DNA of 64,000 nt from COE1 sp949066965. GTDB taxonomy: Bacteria > Bacillota > Clostridia > Lachnospirales > Lachnospiraceae. Positions 1 to 10,150 of the stretch are shown here, in pieces; position 1 is the first letter of the stretch; the number at the start of each line of letters is the position of its first letter. The stretch covers positions 62,001 through 126,000 of the forward strand of contig CARTDA010000004.1 of the NCBI GenBank assembly GCA_949066965.1, given 5' to 3'. The position numbers were made by a program, and so were the translations under genes. The notes under the pieces were generated by a model. The model was not told the origin of the DNA and searched no databases. It saw only the letters and a list, made by a program, of their open reading frames with translations.

Positions 1-1
1 T

Positions 2-3000
2 GTGGCATATATTACGGCGCCCCAGCAGCAGGCGTATAAAGATGGAAGTGGCGTACAGCAGAGTGCCGCACATGGATATCTGATGTACAACTGCCATGTC
101 AAGTCGGTTACACCGGGCGTTGACTCTGCATCCGAGCATCCGTCCAAACCGAGCGGACTTGGAAGGGCATGGACAGCAAATACTGGTGAGGCAGTATTTT
201 ATAAAACAATCATTGACGCAACGGATGAGTACTGGTATGACAGCGAGGGGGCGTCCCTGATTTCTCCGGCAGGATGGTATTCCGGACTTTCAACAGGTTC
301 TTCACTCTGTACAGAGTACGGAACGTTTGAATATGCAGCAGGAGTTGACAATTCTGCCAAGAGGGATACGACAAATGGCGGCGGTGTGCTCACGGAGGAC
401 AAGCTTGCAAACGGCGAGGCGATTTCCGTGGCGACATTCCTTGGCAGCTGGAATCCGTTTGACGGAAAGGAGATGTCCGTCACAGTGCCGGCTGACAGCG
501 GAAAGGTATTTAACGCATCAAAGCCGGAAGTAAAGCTGACATTTGACGAAATCAGCGAGGAGACAGGCCTGGGCGCAGTTACGGTAGGCTGGACAAAGGC
601 AAACTGGGCAAAGACAATTGAGATTACTTATAAGGAAACAGGCAAAGAGGCAAAGACCATAACCCTCGATGAGACAGAACTTGGAAAACTGTCGCAGACA
701 GAGTACCAGCTCACCGGTTTGACGGCAGACATGACGTATGAAGTGACGGTGAAAGCGTACCTCACAGAGGCGCTTTCCAAGACATCGGACACAAAGACAA
801 TCGTAGTGGAGCAGCCGTCAGGGGACGAGCTTCGGACCTATAAGTTTGACGCCACGACACTCACTGCGGCGGCAGATAATGAGGAAATCGCGGCAGGGAC
901 TGTATATGACAAATTTTTCAAGGTATTTACGGGACAGGCTGACAATGCAGACCAGCTGGTGAAAAAGAGGATCAGCAAGAGCAGCGGAAAGGTGACAAGC
1001 GTCGAGATAGGAAAATGGTCTGCGGCAGGATTTGAGTTTACGCTGACAAAGCCTGCAAGCGTGAGCATGAGTGTATCTTCCACGGGCGGCAGCAATTCCT
1101 CGGCAATTGCACTGGTTGATGAGACTGGCATTGCAATGGATAATAACGAGGGACTTGCAACTGTGACCGGAACGGCAGCAACAACGCTGACATACGCAAA
1201 AATCCCGGCAGGAACTTACCGGATTGTATCGCCGCAGACAGAAGGCATGAACCGCGGTGTGCGGATTATAACGATAGAGGTTGCAGAACTTACAGAAGGT
1301 GTTGTGACAAAAGAGTATGTCCTTGACGCATCAAGTGACCTGACGGCATTTGATGCGGGCGAGAAAAAGGATGGTGACACCCAGAAAGCAGGGACAAATG
1401 AGTTTTTTACGTTAATTTACAGTGCGAAGTCAAAGGTCGATGCAAGCGGCAAGACGTTTAGCGACGGCTATAAGGGAACACAGCGCATTAATTTTGGCGG
1501 AAAGGCATCCACATCAAAGAATGCAGTGAAATATGACATCACAGGAACGGCAAAGGTTAAGGTCTGGTGGGTAGAAGGCGGAGACGACAGCCGCCAGATG
1601 ATCATTCTGGATGAAATGGGGGCAGAGGCTGCCAAGACATCAGAAACGAGCCTTACAAAAAACAGCCCATATATTTCAGAACTTGAAATAAATAAGGCGG
1701 GAACATACTACCTCGGTGGAGACATTAACAATAACCTGATTTTTAAAATCCAGGTAACGGAAACCACGGCTGGCAGCGGTGAAGAGGAACCGCGCAACGA
1801 CTGGTCCGAGGTTGCAGACCCGGAAATTACGGATATCTCATTTGCCAAAAATGCGGACGGCAGCGAGGACAAGTCACAGATCGCAGTAACCGTGAAGATG
1901 GTTATGGGAACCAACGGCGCAGATGCACTGAAGGTAAATGTATACAGGGGCAGCGCAGCGGAGGCAGAAACCGTCACAAGCAGCACAAAGCTTGACGACA
2001 GTACATTTGTATATGTATATAAACCGTCAGAAACAGGCACATACAGCTTTGAGGCAGTGGCAAGCCGCAGGGGCGAGACGGGAAAAGACAAGAGCAGTGA
2101 AAAGAAGACACTCGACTTTACGCTTCCGCTTGCAGCGCCTGTAGTAGGCGGACTGGCAAGCCTTGGCGAGCAGGCAGACAAAACCGTGTCGGTTTCATTT
2201 GAATGGTCAGAGGTCAAGGAGGCAGAGAAGTATATTGTCACATACTGGGAGCGCACAGGTGACGAGACAGTCAGCGAGACAAGACCGACAAATGCGCAGA
2301 CAGTAGAGGTTACGGATGTTGCGGCGCGCAGCATGACACTCACCGGATTAAAGGCAAAGGTGCACTATTTTATAACAGTGACAGCAGTCCGGGGCGAGGA
2401 GACAGCCGTATCGAAGACGGCATATGTATACACGCTTGTCAAGGCACTGGATGCATACACACTCTGTTCGGAGGATTATGAGCGTTTTGCGGCAGGCGAC
2501 ATGCAGGACGGACAGTCTGTGACAGGCGGCGAGAAGGATTTCTTCACAATCAGGTACAGTGCAAAGTCAAAGCTTGACGGTTCCAGCAAGACATGGCCGG
2601 ACGGCTATAAGGGAACACAGCGGTTCAACTTTGGCGGCACGCTGGACACCGAGAAGAACGTCATCGAGTTTACAACGACCGACCAGGCGGTTGTAACGGT
2701 ATGGTGGGCGTGCGGATCCGCAGGACGCGGACTGACGATTGTCAACGAGGAAGGCATTGGGGACACCTCCACGCTGGATACCGTTGCAAACCAGGCATAC
2801 CTTACCAGGTTCAAGTTAAGCGAGGCAGGAAAATATTACCTGGGCAATGCCGTAGGAAACAATTATATTTTCAAGGTAGTAGTCGAAATCGGCGAGCAGG
2901 CGCCTGAAATCCGCGAGCGGTGGAACGCGGTAGCGCCTCCGGCAATCACAAAGGTTGTGCAGGGAACGGCAAAACAGGATGATATCACGGTAGGCACCAT

Positions 3001-6000
3001 GGAAGTTACCGTTGCGATGGTAATGGGTACGGATGGTGCAGATGCCCTGACGATTGACATGATTGACAGCGACGGAAACCTGGTGGAATCCGTGGAGAAG
3101 ACAGTGTCAGGCGTCTCGACTGTGACGGCATCAATGACACCGAAGGCATCCGGGAAATATACGTTCCAGGCAACCGCGACCCGGGAGGGCGAGACGGAGG
3201 ATAAGGTATCGAATGCCAGTGAGCCGTATGACTTTAAGCTTCTTTTGGGGACGCCGAAATTTAAGAGCGCGACCTGCAAGGGCGGCGGGGCGATAGAGCT
3301 TGAATGGTCATCCGTGAAGGAGGCAGACAGCTATATCCTTTCCGTAAAGGATACCGACATTGTCATTGAAACGAACAAACTGAAACACAGGATTACTGAG
3401 GGACTGGAAATCGGAAAGGAATACACCTTTGAAGTAAGGGCAGTCCGCGGCGAAGGCGAAGCAAAGGAAATATCAGAAGGCGCAGGCACGATTACGGAGA
3501 CCGTGAAGGACGAGAACATGCGGACATGGTCGTTCTCGGCATACGGTTCCTCTACAAACGAGAAGGACAACGGATTTGAGGGCAGCGTGGCAGAAGGAAA
3601 GGTGACGGTGTACTCGGAGAACGGCAAGGGCAAGATTGTGCCGGCATCGACGGACGGACTGGCATTCTACTATACGGCGATTGACCCTGCGACAGAAAAC
3701 TTTACGCTGACAGCGACAATCACGGTGGACAACTGGACATTGTCAAACGGCCAGGAAGGTATGGGACTGATGGTCTCTGACACAGTGGGCGAGCCGTATG
3801 ACAGCACGACGCTCTGGAACAACTCATTCCAGAATTTGGCGACAAAGGTAGAGTACCGCTATGACGGTGAGCATGTTACGACAGATGAAAATTACCCGAA
3901 GATTTCGATGAAGCTTGGTCTTGGCACCATTGCAAAGACCGGTGCGACTGCGGAGGGCGTGGCGGAAGTCAAGGCAGGCAACGCGACGCTTCCGGAAGGC
4001 TTTAAGCACGAGTATGACAACACGACGCTCGAGACAAGCTGTGCAAGGCTCGGGGCGGGAACCTACAATATTCTTGGCAATTATGTTCCGGCGGACAAGG
4101 CGCCCACAGGAACACAGGCGGACAAGCTTTTGACAACCTTCAAGCTCCAGATTCAGAGAAACAATACCGGATACTGGTTAAGGTATCTGGACCTGAATGG
4201 CAAGGTACTGGGTGAGAAGCTTTATTATGACCTTGACAGGAATGAGCTGACGAAGCTTGACCCGGAGAACATCTATGTCGGCTTTGTGGCATCAAGAAAC
4301 GCAAGGATCACAGCGACAGATATTGACTTTAAGACCATCAATCCTGCGGACGACGCGCCGGCGGAAGAGCGGGAGACCGTGTATGTGACACCGTCATGCA
4401 GCATTGCATCGGCATCCGTGTCCAACACACCGGAATATGAACTGCTCTTCACGGCAAACTGGAATGGTCATGTGACAGTCAGGGATGACGCAAATGTAAA
4501 AGTAATTGATGCGGATTACAAGGTAACGACTGCGGCGGAGGACAAGGACAAAAAGAGCTACCTTAAGGAAAACGTCAGGCTGGATATCGGAATGAATAAC
4601 TTTAAGGTGACATTTACACCGGATAAGGCATACCAGCCAAACGACTACACGGAGCTTACAAGCTATGACGCACAGGTATTCTCGCACAATGTAAACTTCA
4701 GGAAGTACGGCGCGGAGGGCGAGACGCTCTATGTGGCAGTCGACGGCACGGCATCAGGAAACGGCACGAAGGACAATCCGCTTGATATTTATACGGCTGT
4801 CAAGTGGGTACAGCCCGGACAGACCATTGTCATCATGGAAGGCACCTATAAGCTGACCAGCACGATAAAGGTTGAGAGGGGCATCAACGGCACCGCTGAC
4901 AAGCGCATTTACATGATAGCAGATCCGGATGCGGCGACAAGACCGGTATTTGATTTCCAGAAACGGTGCATGGGTATGAGCCTTGCAGGTGATTACTGGT
5001 ACTTCAAGGGCTTTGACGTCACAAATTCCGCAGACGCGCTGAATGGTATCAAGGTATCAGGAAGCTATAATACGCTGGACAGGGTTCAGTCATACAGAAA
5101 CGGTAATACAGGTATTCAGATTGGCCGTCTGCTGGGAACGGACGGCTGGGAGGAATGGCCGGCACACAATCTGATTCTGAACTGTTCTTCCTACCTCAAC
5201 TCGGATCTGGGTTATGAGGATGCAGACGGATTTGCGGCGAAGCTCACGATTGGCGACGGAAATGTATTTGACGGATGTATCGCGTGCTACAATGCAGATG
5301 ACGGCTGGGATTTGTTTGCAAAGGTTCAGTCAGGAAGCATTGGCGCAGTGACAATCAGGAACAGTATCGCGTTCAAGAACGGATATATACTGGATGAAAA
5401 CGGAAACGAAGTCAATGCCGGAAACGGAAACGGCTTCAAGATGGGCGGAGACAGCCTCAAGGGCGGACATAGGGTTGAGAACAGCCTTGCGTTTGCCAAC
5501 AAGGCAAAGGGTATTGACTCGAACAGCTGCCCGGATATCAAGGCATACAATTCGGTTTCATTGGACAATGAATCGTACAATGTGGCAATGTACACCAATA
5601 CGGCGACACAGACAAACTATGAGGCAAAGGGAGTCATCTCCTACAAGAAGTCAAACAAGGTAACAGAGCAGCTTGTATTCAAGGGCGCACAGGCGGTCAG
5701 GGACAGTGAGCTTTACAAGGCAGTATACAATGACACGAACTATTTCTTTAACGGAATCAGTTCATTGAACACAGCCAAGGAAAAGGTTACGGACGACTGG
5801 TTTGTAAGTCTTGACACGGCAAAGGCGCTTGCGGCAGGAGGTATCACAAGAAGGGCAGACGGCACAATTGACATGCACGGCTACCTTGAACTGACAGAGA
5901 ATGCGAAAGCAGACGCAGCCCTTGGCGGCACAACGTCGGAAGAAGTAGTTCCTGGTGTGGAGACAGATGGCGACATTGCAAAAGGAGATGATACAGACAG

Positions 6001-8572
6001 CAGCTCCTCAGGCATTCTTCCGGGCGACATGCCGGAGGATGGCGTGGTTCCGACAGGCCTGTGGATTGCGGATATCAGGCAAATCGTATACACAGGGCGG
6101 GAAAGCAGCGCGATTCAGTACACAGGAAAGGCTGTAAAACCGGATGTCCATGTATATGTAGGCACCAGCCTTCTCACGGAAGGCAAGGATTACACAATCA
6201 AGTTTAAGAATAATACAGCAGCATATGTGGGCGGGGAGGAACAGTTCAAGGATGTTCCCGAAAATAAAATACCGGTTGTTATGGTGACAGGCAAGGGTAA
6301 ATATGCCGGGACATACACAAAGACATTTGACATCAGGCCGGTAGACCTCGGCGCGGACAAGGGAATATCAGCGCCCGCGGCAGCAGTATTGTCAAACGGA
6401 AAGGCACAGAAGCCAAAGCCGGTCGTAACATTGAATGGCAAGAAGCTGTCCAACAAGGATTACACATATGATACGAGTGTGGCATATACGGAACCGGGTG
6501 TTTATGATGTGGCGCTCACCGCAAAATCAACGAACTTTACCGGAAGCAGGACGATGCAGTTTATCATTGTCGACAAGAATGATGCCAATGCAGTGCTTAT
6601 GAGCAAGGCAAGTGTGGGCAAGATTGCAAACCAGGTATACACGGGTGTCGACATAACACCATCCATAGGAGAAGTGAAGTACAAAGGCAACAGCCTGAAT
6701 ACTGAATATTACAAGTTGCATTATTACAGCAATACGGATATCGGAACGGCAATGGTTGAACTTGTTGGCGACAACGTACATTATTTCGGCACAAAGACAG
6801 TGACATTCAAGATTGTAGGCGGAAATCTCAGGGATGCAGCAGTCAGCGCATCGTTCAGCAACGGCATCGTAAAGAAGCCGCTGGCTCTGACCGGAAACGA
6901 GATTGACTATGCCGGACAGTCAGTGAAGCTTACAAATACCAGGATATCCATGGGAGAAGGAGAGGCGGCAGTACAGCTGAAGCCAAACCGGGATTATACC
7001 TTGACCTACAAGAATAATGACAAGGCTGGCACGGCAACCGTAACATTCAAGGGGATTAACAATTATTCCGGCACGGTATCAAGGACCATTAAAGTCAACG
7101 CCTATGACCTCTCGACTGTAAATGTCAATGAGGTTGTAAGGGATGTCAATAACGGAAAATTGCAGACACCAGTCCATTACGAGAAAAACGGAAGCATGCC
7201 GACAGTCAGTCTTTCCGTAAACAGCAATAAGCTGAAGCCAGGCAAGGATTATACACTGTCCTACAGCAACAACAAGATGGCAAGGACAGCGGACGAGGCA
7301 AACCCGCCGACAATTACCATCAAGGGCAAAAATGGTTTTAAGGGCAGTCTGAAGGTATCTTACACAATCCAGCCGACGGTGATGACGGATTCTGAATCAG
7401 GCATTGTGGCAGTGGCAAACGATGTCGTGTACAAGGAGACCAATACCAACTATAAGACAAAGATTGTTGTCACGGATGATGGAAAGGCGCTTTCATCAAG
7501 CACGGATTATGATGCGAAGCTGACGGAGTACGAGTATAAGACAACAGGCGCTGACGGAAGCGTACAGACAGTGACATTTAAGGAAGGCGACAGGCTGAGC
7601 GCCCCGGTTCCCGCAGGAACAGAGGTGACAGTGAAGATTTATGCATCGGCGAGAAGTACAAATTATGTGAATGCAGCGTCGGGCGCCCTGACCACAACCT
7701 ACAGGATTGTTGAGCGGGGAGATATCGCAAAGGCTTCTGTCAAGGCACTGAACCCGAAGTATATTTCACAGGCTTCCAACTTCAGGGAACTGTCGACAAG
7801 CGACTTCTACTATACGGATAAGGCCGGACTCACAGTGAGCCGCGTCACACTTGGCGGGAAAGAGCTCTACTGCAACACGGATTTCGTGATTGACAAGACA
7901 ACCTATATGGACACAGGCAAGGTCGGAACGGCAAAGGTAACCATACGCGGCATTGGCAATTACGGCGGACAGAAGGTTGTCACGTACAAGATTGACAAGA
8001 TGAACTGGAGCATAGACAAGGCGCAGGTACTGCCAATTTATGCACAGTACACAGACGCAGAGGAAGGAGCGGTTCTTGACGCGGAGCTCTTAAAGGGAAA
8101 GATTTTGTTAAACAATGAGGAACTGGAGCTGGGCAAGGACTTTGCAATCGCAATGGACGCAAAGTCAGGAAAGCCTAGCTACAAGAACAATACAAAGGCC
8201 GGAAAGACAGCATCGGTTGTTATCAGGGGCATTGGAAGCTATGGCGGACAAAAGACAATCAAATATAAGGTTGTGGAATCAGATGATATCGCATATGCGG
8301 ACTTTGTGCCCTTCGATAAGAAGGTTGTGGCGAAAGAAGCGCTTTCGGGCGGTGTACAGCTTACGGAGGAGGATTTCTGGTATGTCGAGGGGGACAGCCC
8401 CAGAATAAGCAGAATCAGTCTCTGGGGAAAAGCGCTGGAATATGACAAGGACTTTGAGGTTAAGGGCTATGCGAACAACAAAAAGGCAGGCAGGGCAACA
8501 GTGACACTTACGGGCAAGGGCTCATACAGAGGAACCCTGAAGCTTGTTTATGAAATTGTCCTACAGGAATAG
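2..8572 (+). CDS. Giant modular secreted pectinase: CE8 pectin methylesterase C-terminus + PL9 pectate lyase + Ig-like repeats (5'-truncated by window edge)
   Basis: At least 2856 residues; the true start lies upstream of the window. Residues 1-155 match the end of a CE8 pectin methylesterase: GLGRAW (about 52-57) carries the conserved Arg and Trp, followed by ISPAGW and TEYGT; the catalytic Asp residues would be upstream. Next come FN3-like segments, a module of about 145 aa present twice (roughly 440-590 and 810-965), and a concanavalin-like region (about 1170-1450). Residues 1573-1975 form a PL9 right-handed beta-helix. D1742, D1766, D1767 and D1770 (in NADDGWDLF) fit the Pel9A calcium site and K1813 (GNGFKMGG) fits the catalytic base; the D1742-D1766 spacing of 24 equals D209-D233 of Pel9A as I recall it. 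From about 2020 to the end run some nine Ig-like repeats with the phrase YKNN-AG-A-VT. No LPxTG motif is seen. An intrinsic terminator follows. Role: de-esterification and calcium-dependent cleavage of homogalacturonan outside the cell. Confidence 0.9.
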   Translation: MAYITAPQQQAYKDGSGVQQSAAHGYLMYNCHVKSVTPGVDSASEHPSKPSGLGRAWTANTGEAVFYKTIIDATDEYWYDSEGASLISPAGWYSGLSTGSSLCTEYGTFEYAAGVDNSAKRDTTNGGGVLTEDKLANGEAISVATFLGSWNPFDGKEMSVTVPADSGKVFNASKPEVKLTFDEISEETGLGAVTVGWTKANWAKTIEITYKETGKEAKTITLDETELGKLSQTEYQLTGLTADMTYEVTVKAYLTEALSKTSDTKTIVVEQPSGDELRTYKFDATTLTAAADNEEIAAGTVYDKFFKVFTGQADNADQLVKKRISKSSGKVTSVEIGKWSAAGFEFTLTKPASVSMSVSSTGGSNSSAIALVDETGIAMDNNEGLATVTGTAATTLTYAKIPAGTYRIVSPQTEGMNRGVRIITIEVAELTEGVVTKEYVLDASSDLTAFDAGEKKDGDTQKAGTNEFFTLIYSAKSKVDASGKTFSDGYKGTQRINFGGKASTSKNAVKYDITGTAKVKVWWVEGGDDSRQMIILDEMGAEAAKTSETSLTKNSPYISELEINKAGTYYLGGDINNNLIFKIQVTETTAGSGEEEPRNDWSEVADPEITDISFAKNADGSEDKSQIAVTVKMVMGTNGADALKVNVYRGSAAEAETVTSSTKLDDSTFVYVYKPSETGTYSFEAVASRRGETGKDKSSEKKTLDFTLPLAAPVVGGLASLGEQADKTVSVSFEWSEVKEAEKYIVTYWERTGDETVSETRPTNAQTVEVTDVAARSMTLTGLKAKVHYFITVTAVRGEETAVSKTAYVYTLVKALDAYTLCSEDYERFAAGDMQDGQSVTGGEKDFFTIRYSAKSKLDGSSKTWPDGYKGTQRFNFGGTLDTEKNVIEFTTTDQAVVTVWWACGSAGRGLTIVNEEGIGDTSTLDTVANQAYLTRFKLSEAGKYYLGNAVGNNYIFKVVVEIGEQAPEIRERWNAVAPPAITKVVQGTAKQDDITVGTMEVTVAMVMGTDGADALTIDMIDSDGNLVESVEKTVSGVSTVTASMTPKASGKYTFQATATREGETEDKVSNASEPYDFKLLLGTPKFKSATCKGGGAIELEWSSVKEADSYILSVKDTDIVIETNKLKHRITEGLEIGKEYTFEVRAVRGEGEAKEISEGAGTITETVKDENMRTWSFSAYGSSTNEKDNGFEGSVAEGKVTVYSENGKGKIVPASTDGLAFYYTAIDPATENFTLTATITVDNWTLSNGQEGMGLMVSDTVGEPYDSTTLWNNSFQNLATKVEYRYDGEHVTTDENYPKISMKLGLGTIAKTGATAEGVAEVKAGNATLPEGFKHEYDNTTLETSCARLGAGTYNILGNYVPADKAPTGTQADKLLTTFKLQIQRNNTGYWLRYLDLNGKVLGEKLYYDLDRNELTKLDPENIYVGFVASRNARITATDIDFKTINPADDAPAEERETVYVTPSCSIASASVSNTPEYELLFTANWNGHVTVRDDANVKVIDADYKVTTAAEDKDKKSYLKENVRLDIGMNNFKVTFTPDKAYQPNDYTELTSYDAQVFSHNVNFRKYGAEGETLYVAVDGTASGNGTKDNPLDIYTAVKWVQPGQTIVIMEGTYKLTSTIKVERGINGTADKRIYMIADPDAATRPVFDFQKRCMGMSLAGDYWYFKGFDVTNSADALNGIKVSGSYNTLDRVQSYRNGNTGIQIGRLLGTDGWEEWPAHNLILNCSSYLNSDLGYEDADGFAAKLTIGDGNVFDGCIACYNADDGWDLFAKVQSGSIGAVTIRNSIAFKNGYILDENGNEVNAGNGNGFKMGGDSLKGGHRVENSLAFANKAKGIDSNSCPDIKAYNSVSLDNESYNVAMYTNTATQTNYEAKGVISYKKSNKVTEQLVFKGAQAVRDSELYKAVYNDTNYFFNGISSLNTAKEKVTDDWFVSLDTAKALAAGGITRRADGTIDMHGYLELTENAKADAALGGTTSEEVVPGVETDGDIAKGDDTDSSSSGILPGDMPEDGVVPTGLWIADIRQIVYTGRESSAIQYTGKAVKPDVHVYVGTSLLTEGKDYTIKFKNNTAAYVGGEEQFKDVPENKIPVVMVTGKGKYAGTYTKTFDIRPVDLGADKGISAPAAAVLSNGKAQKPKPVVTLNGKKLSNKDYTYDTSVAYTEPGVYDVALTAKSTNFTGSRTMQFIIVDKNDANAVLMSKASVGKIANQVYTGVDITPSIGEVKYKGNSLNTEYYKLHYYSNTDIGTAMVELVGDNVHYFGTKTVTFKIVGGNLRDAAVSASFSNGIVKKPLALTGNEIDYAGQSVKLTNTRISMGEGEAAVQLKPNRDYTLTYKNNDKAGTATVTFKGINNYSGTVSRTIKVNAYDLSTVNVNEVVRDVNNGKLQTPVHYEKNGSMPTVSLSVNSNKLKPGKDYTLSYSNNKMARTADEANPPTITIKGKNGFKGSLKVSYTIQPTVMTDSESGIVAVANDVVYKETNTNYKTKIVVTDDGKALSSSTDYDAKLTEYEYKTTGADGSVQTVTFKEGDRLSAPVPAGTEVTVKIYASARSTNYVNAASGALTTTYRIVERGDIAKASVKALNPKYISQASNFRELSTSDFYYTDKAGLTVSRVTLGGKELYCNTDFVIDKTTYMDTGKVGTAKVTIRGIGNYGGQKVVTYKIDKMNWSIDKAQVLPIYAQYTDAEEGAVLDAELLKGKILLNNEELELGKDFAIAMDAKSGKPSYKNNTKAGKTASVVIRGIGSYGGQKTIKYKVVESDDIAYADFVPFDKKVVAKEALSGGVQLTEEDFWYVEGDSPRISRISLWGKALEYDKDFEVKGYANNKKAGRATVTLTGKGSYRGTLKLVYEIVLQE

Positions 8573-8588
8573 AACTGACCGACAACAA

Positions 8589-8618
8589 GAATATCCCCCT
8601 GAAAAGGGGGATATTTTT
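8589..8618 (+). terminator. Intrinsic terminator of the pectinase gene
   Basis: The arms AATATCCCCCT and AGGGGGATATTT form a strong hairpin with a 4-nt loop, and a T-run follows. It starts 17 nt after the pectinase stop codon. Confidence 0.9.
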
Positions 8619-8633
8619 GTGAAAAAAATTTGA

Positions 8634-8647
8634 TGTAAGCACTTTCA
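8634..8647 (+). promoter_or_regulatory. cre-like box upstream of ackA
   Basis: TGTAAGCACTTTCA matches the Gram-positive cre consensus TGWAARCGNTWNCA with one mismatch (G8 to A). It ends 73 nt before the ackA start. In Bacillus subtilis CcpA activates ackA from a cre upstream of the promoter, so an activating role is plausible here. I could not place the -35 and -10 boxes with confidence. Confidence 0.5.
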
Positions 8648-8720
8648 ATTTTCCGGAATCCGTAGTAAACTTAAAGTATTCAAGGGAAAACAGAATCATT
8701 TTATATGGAGGGATAATACA

Positions 8721-9917
8721 ATGAACATTTTAGTAATCAACTGCGGCAGCTCCTCACTCAAGTACCAGCTCATTGACAGCGCCACCGAGGCAGTGCTTGC
8801 AAAGGGGCTCTGCGAACGCATCGGCATTGACGGAAGCGTGCTCACGCACACGCCCGCGGGAAAGGACAAGGTCAAAATCGAGACACCGATGCCAAACCAC
8901 ACGGTAGCAGTGAAGCTTGTGATTGACGCGCTCACCAATCCAGACCACGGCGTCGTCAAGTCGCTGGACGAAATCAATGCAGTCGGACACCGTGTCGTAC
9001 ACGGCGGCGAGAAGTTCGCGTCCTCCGTGGTCATCAATGACGAGGTGATGAAGGCAATCGAGGAGTGCAATGACCTTGCCCCGCTCCACAATCCGGCAAA
9101 CCTTATCGGAATCAATTCCTGCAGGGAAATCATGCCGAATGTGCCGATGGTTGCGGTATTCGACACGGCATTCCACCAGACAATGCCGGAGAAGGCGTAT
9201 CTGTACGGGCTTCCATACGAGTATTATGAGAAATACAAGGTGCGCCGCTATGGATTCCATGGTACAAGCCATGACTATGTGTCGGCGCGGGCGGCAGAGA
9301 TACTCGGCAAGACAAGGAATGACTTAAAAATCATCGTGTGCCACCTTGGGAACGGCGGCTCCGTGTCTGCTGTAGACCACGGAAAATGCGTGGACACCTC
9401 AATGGGACTGACTCCGCTTGAGGGAATCATCATGGGTACCCGCTCCGGAAGCATCGACCCGGCAATCTGTGACTTTATCTGCCAGAAGGAGAACCTCACG
9501 CCTGCCCAGATGAACAATGTGCTGAACAAAAAGTCAGGCGTGCTTGGCATGTCAAAGGTCTCATCCGATTTCAGGGACATCGAGGCAGCGGCAAATGACG
9601 GCAACCAGCTTGCGCGGGTGACACTCGACGCATTTTACTACAGTGTGGCGAAATATATCGGCGCGTACGCGGCGGCAATGAACGGCGTGGATGCCATCGC
9701 GTTCACGGCAGGCGTCGGCGAGAACAATATCTCAGGGCGCGTCGAGATTGCGAAGTACCTGGGCTACCTTGGCACGGAGATCGACTTGGAAAAGAACAAC
9801 GTCCGGGGAGAGGACAGGGTGATTTCCACAGAAGCAAGCAAGGTTGCGCTTCTGTGCGTTCCGACAAACGAGGAGCTCGCGATTGCAAGGCAGACGGCGG
9901 CGCTGGTGACCTTGTAA
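8721..9917 (+). CDS. ackA: Acetate kinase
   Basis: 398 aa, the usual length for the family. It interconverts acetyl phosphate plus ADP with acetate plus ATP in the cytoplasm, the last energy-yielding step of acetate fermentation. Signatures include NCGSSSLKYQ with N7 at the N-terminus, R91 in GHRVVHGG, H123, D148 in FDTAFHQTMP, H180 in YGFHGTSHDY, the phosphate-binding HLGNGGS, and R241 in MGTRSGSIDP; these positions agree with the catalytic residues known from the Methanosarcina enzyme. The start is set by GGAGGG 8 nt upstream. It has its own terminator, and no phosphotransacetylase gene adjoins it, unlike the common pta-ackA pair. A cre-like box lies upstream. Confidence 0.97.
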   Translation: MNILVINCGSSSLKYQLIDSATEAVLAKGLCERIGIDGSVLTHTPAGKDKVKIETPMPNHTVAVKLVIDALTNPDHGVVKSLDEINAVGHRVVHGGEKFASSVVINDEVMKAIEECNDLAPLHNPANLIGINSCREIMPNVPMVAVFDTAFHQTMPEKAYLYGLPYEYYEKYKVRRYGFHGTSHDYVSARAAEILGKTRNDLKIIVCHLGNGGSVSAVDHGKCVDTSMGLTPLEGIIMGTRSGSIDPAICDFICQKENLTPAQMNNVLNKKSGVLGMSKVSSDFRDIEAAANDGNQLARVTLDAFYYSVAKYIGAYAAAMNGVDAIAFTAGVGENNISGRVEIAKYLGYLGTEIDLEKNNVRGEDRVISTEASKVALLCVPTNEELAIARQTAALVTL

Positions 9918-9936
9918 AAAGAATAAGAGGAAGCAG

Positions 9937-9983
9937 AGGTGTATTGCCGCATGGAATGAACAAGGCAATACACCTTTTCTTTA
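9937..9983 (+). terminator. ackA terminator
   Basis: A perfect 12-bp stem (AGGTGTATTGCC with GGCAATACACCT) around a 15-nt loop is followed by TTTTCTTT, 20 nt after the ackA stop. Confidence 0.9.
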
Positions 9984-10063
9984 TAGGATATTGCGATAAT
10001 GTAGACTATTTAAACAAAAAGCGAAGCTTTTTGCTAGATGAGCGCGCTGGCGCTCATCTTTTT
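9983..10063. repeat. Two-hairpin interspersed repeat, copy 1
   Basis: About 80 bp with one other copy at 14651-14731, differing at only four positions over the first 75 nt. It contains two adjacent stem-loops: AAAAAGC-GAA-GCTTTTT and GATGAGCGC-GCTG-GCGCTCATC, the second ending in a T-run. It starts inside the T-tract of the ackA terminator. No open reading frame of note. Confidence 0.85.
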
Positions 10064-10101
10064 TATGCACACGAGCGTTCAGATGAAATATGTCAGCAAG
10101 C
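10064..10101 (+). repeat. Post-terminator repeat, copy 1
   Basis: The sequence starting TATGCACACGAGCGT and running to GTCAGCAAGC reappears at 44121-44157 with four or so substitutions. It begins immediately after the T-run of the upstream hairpin, as the other copies do. Confidence 0.7.
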
Positions 10102-10150
10102 GCTTGGAAATGAAAGTCTTTACTTAAGGCCCAATTAAGTGTAGAATAAG

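Noticed and set aside
6527..6806. Overlapping short minus-strand frames in the pectinase repeats
   Set aside because: Shadow frames of repetitive coding sequence; no start signals.
9854..10138. Plus-strand frame running from ackA through the two-hairpin repeat
   Set aside because: It spans a strong terminator and two hairpins, has no ribosome binding site, and overlaps ackA.
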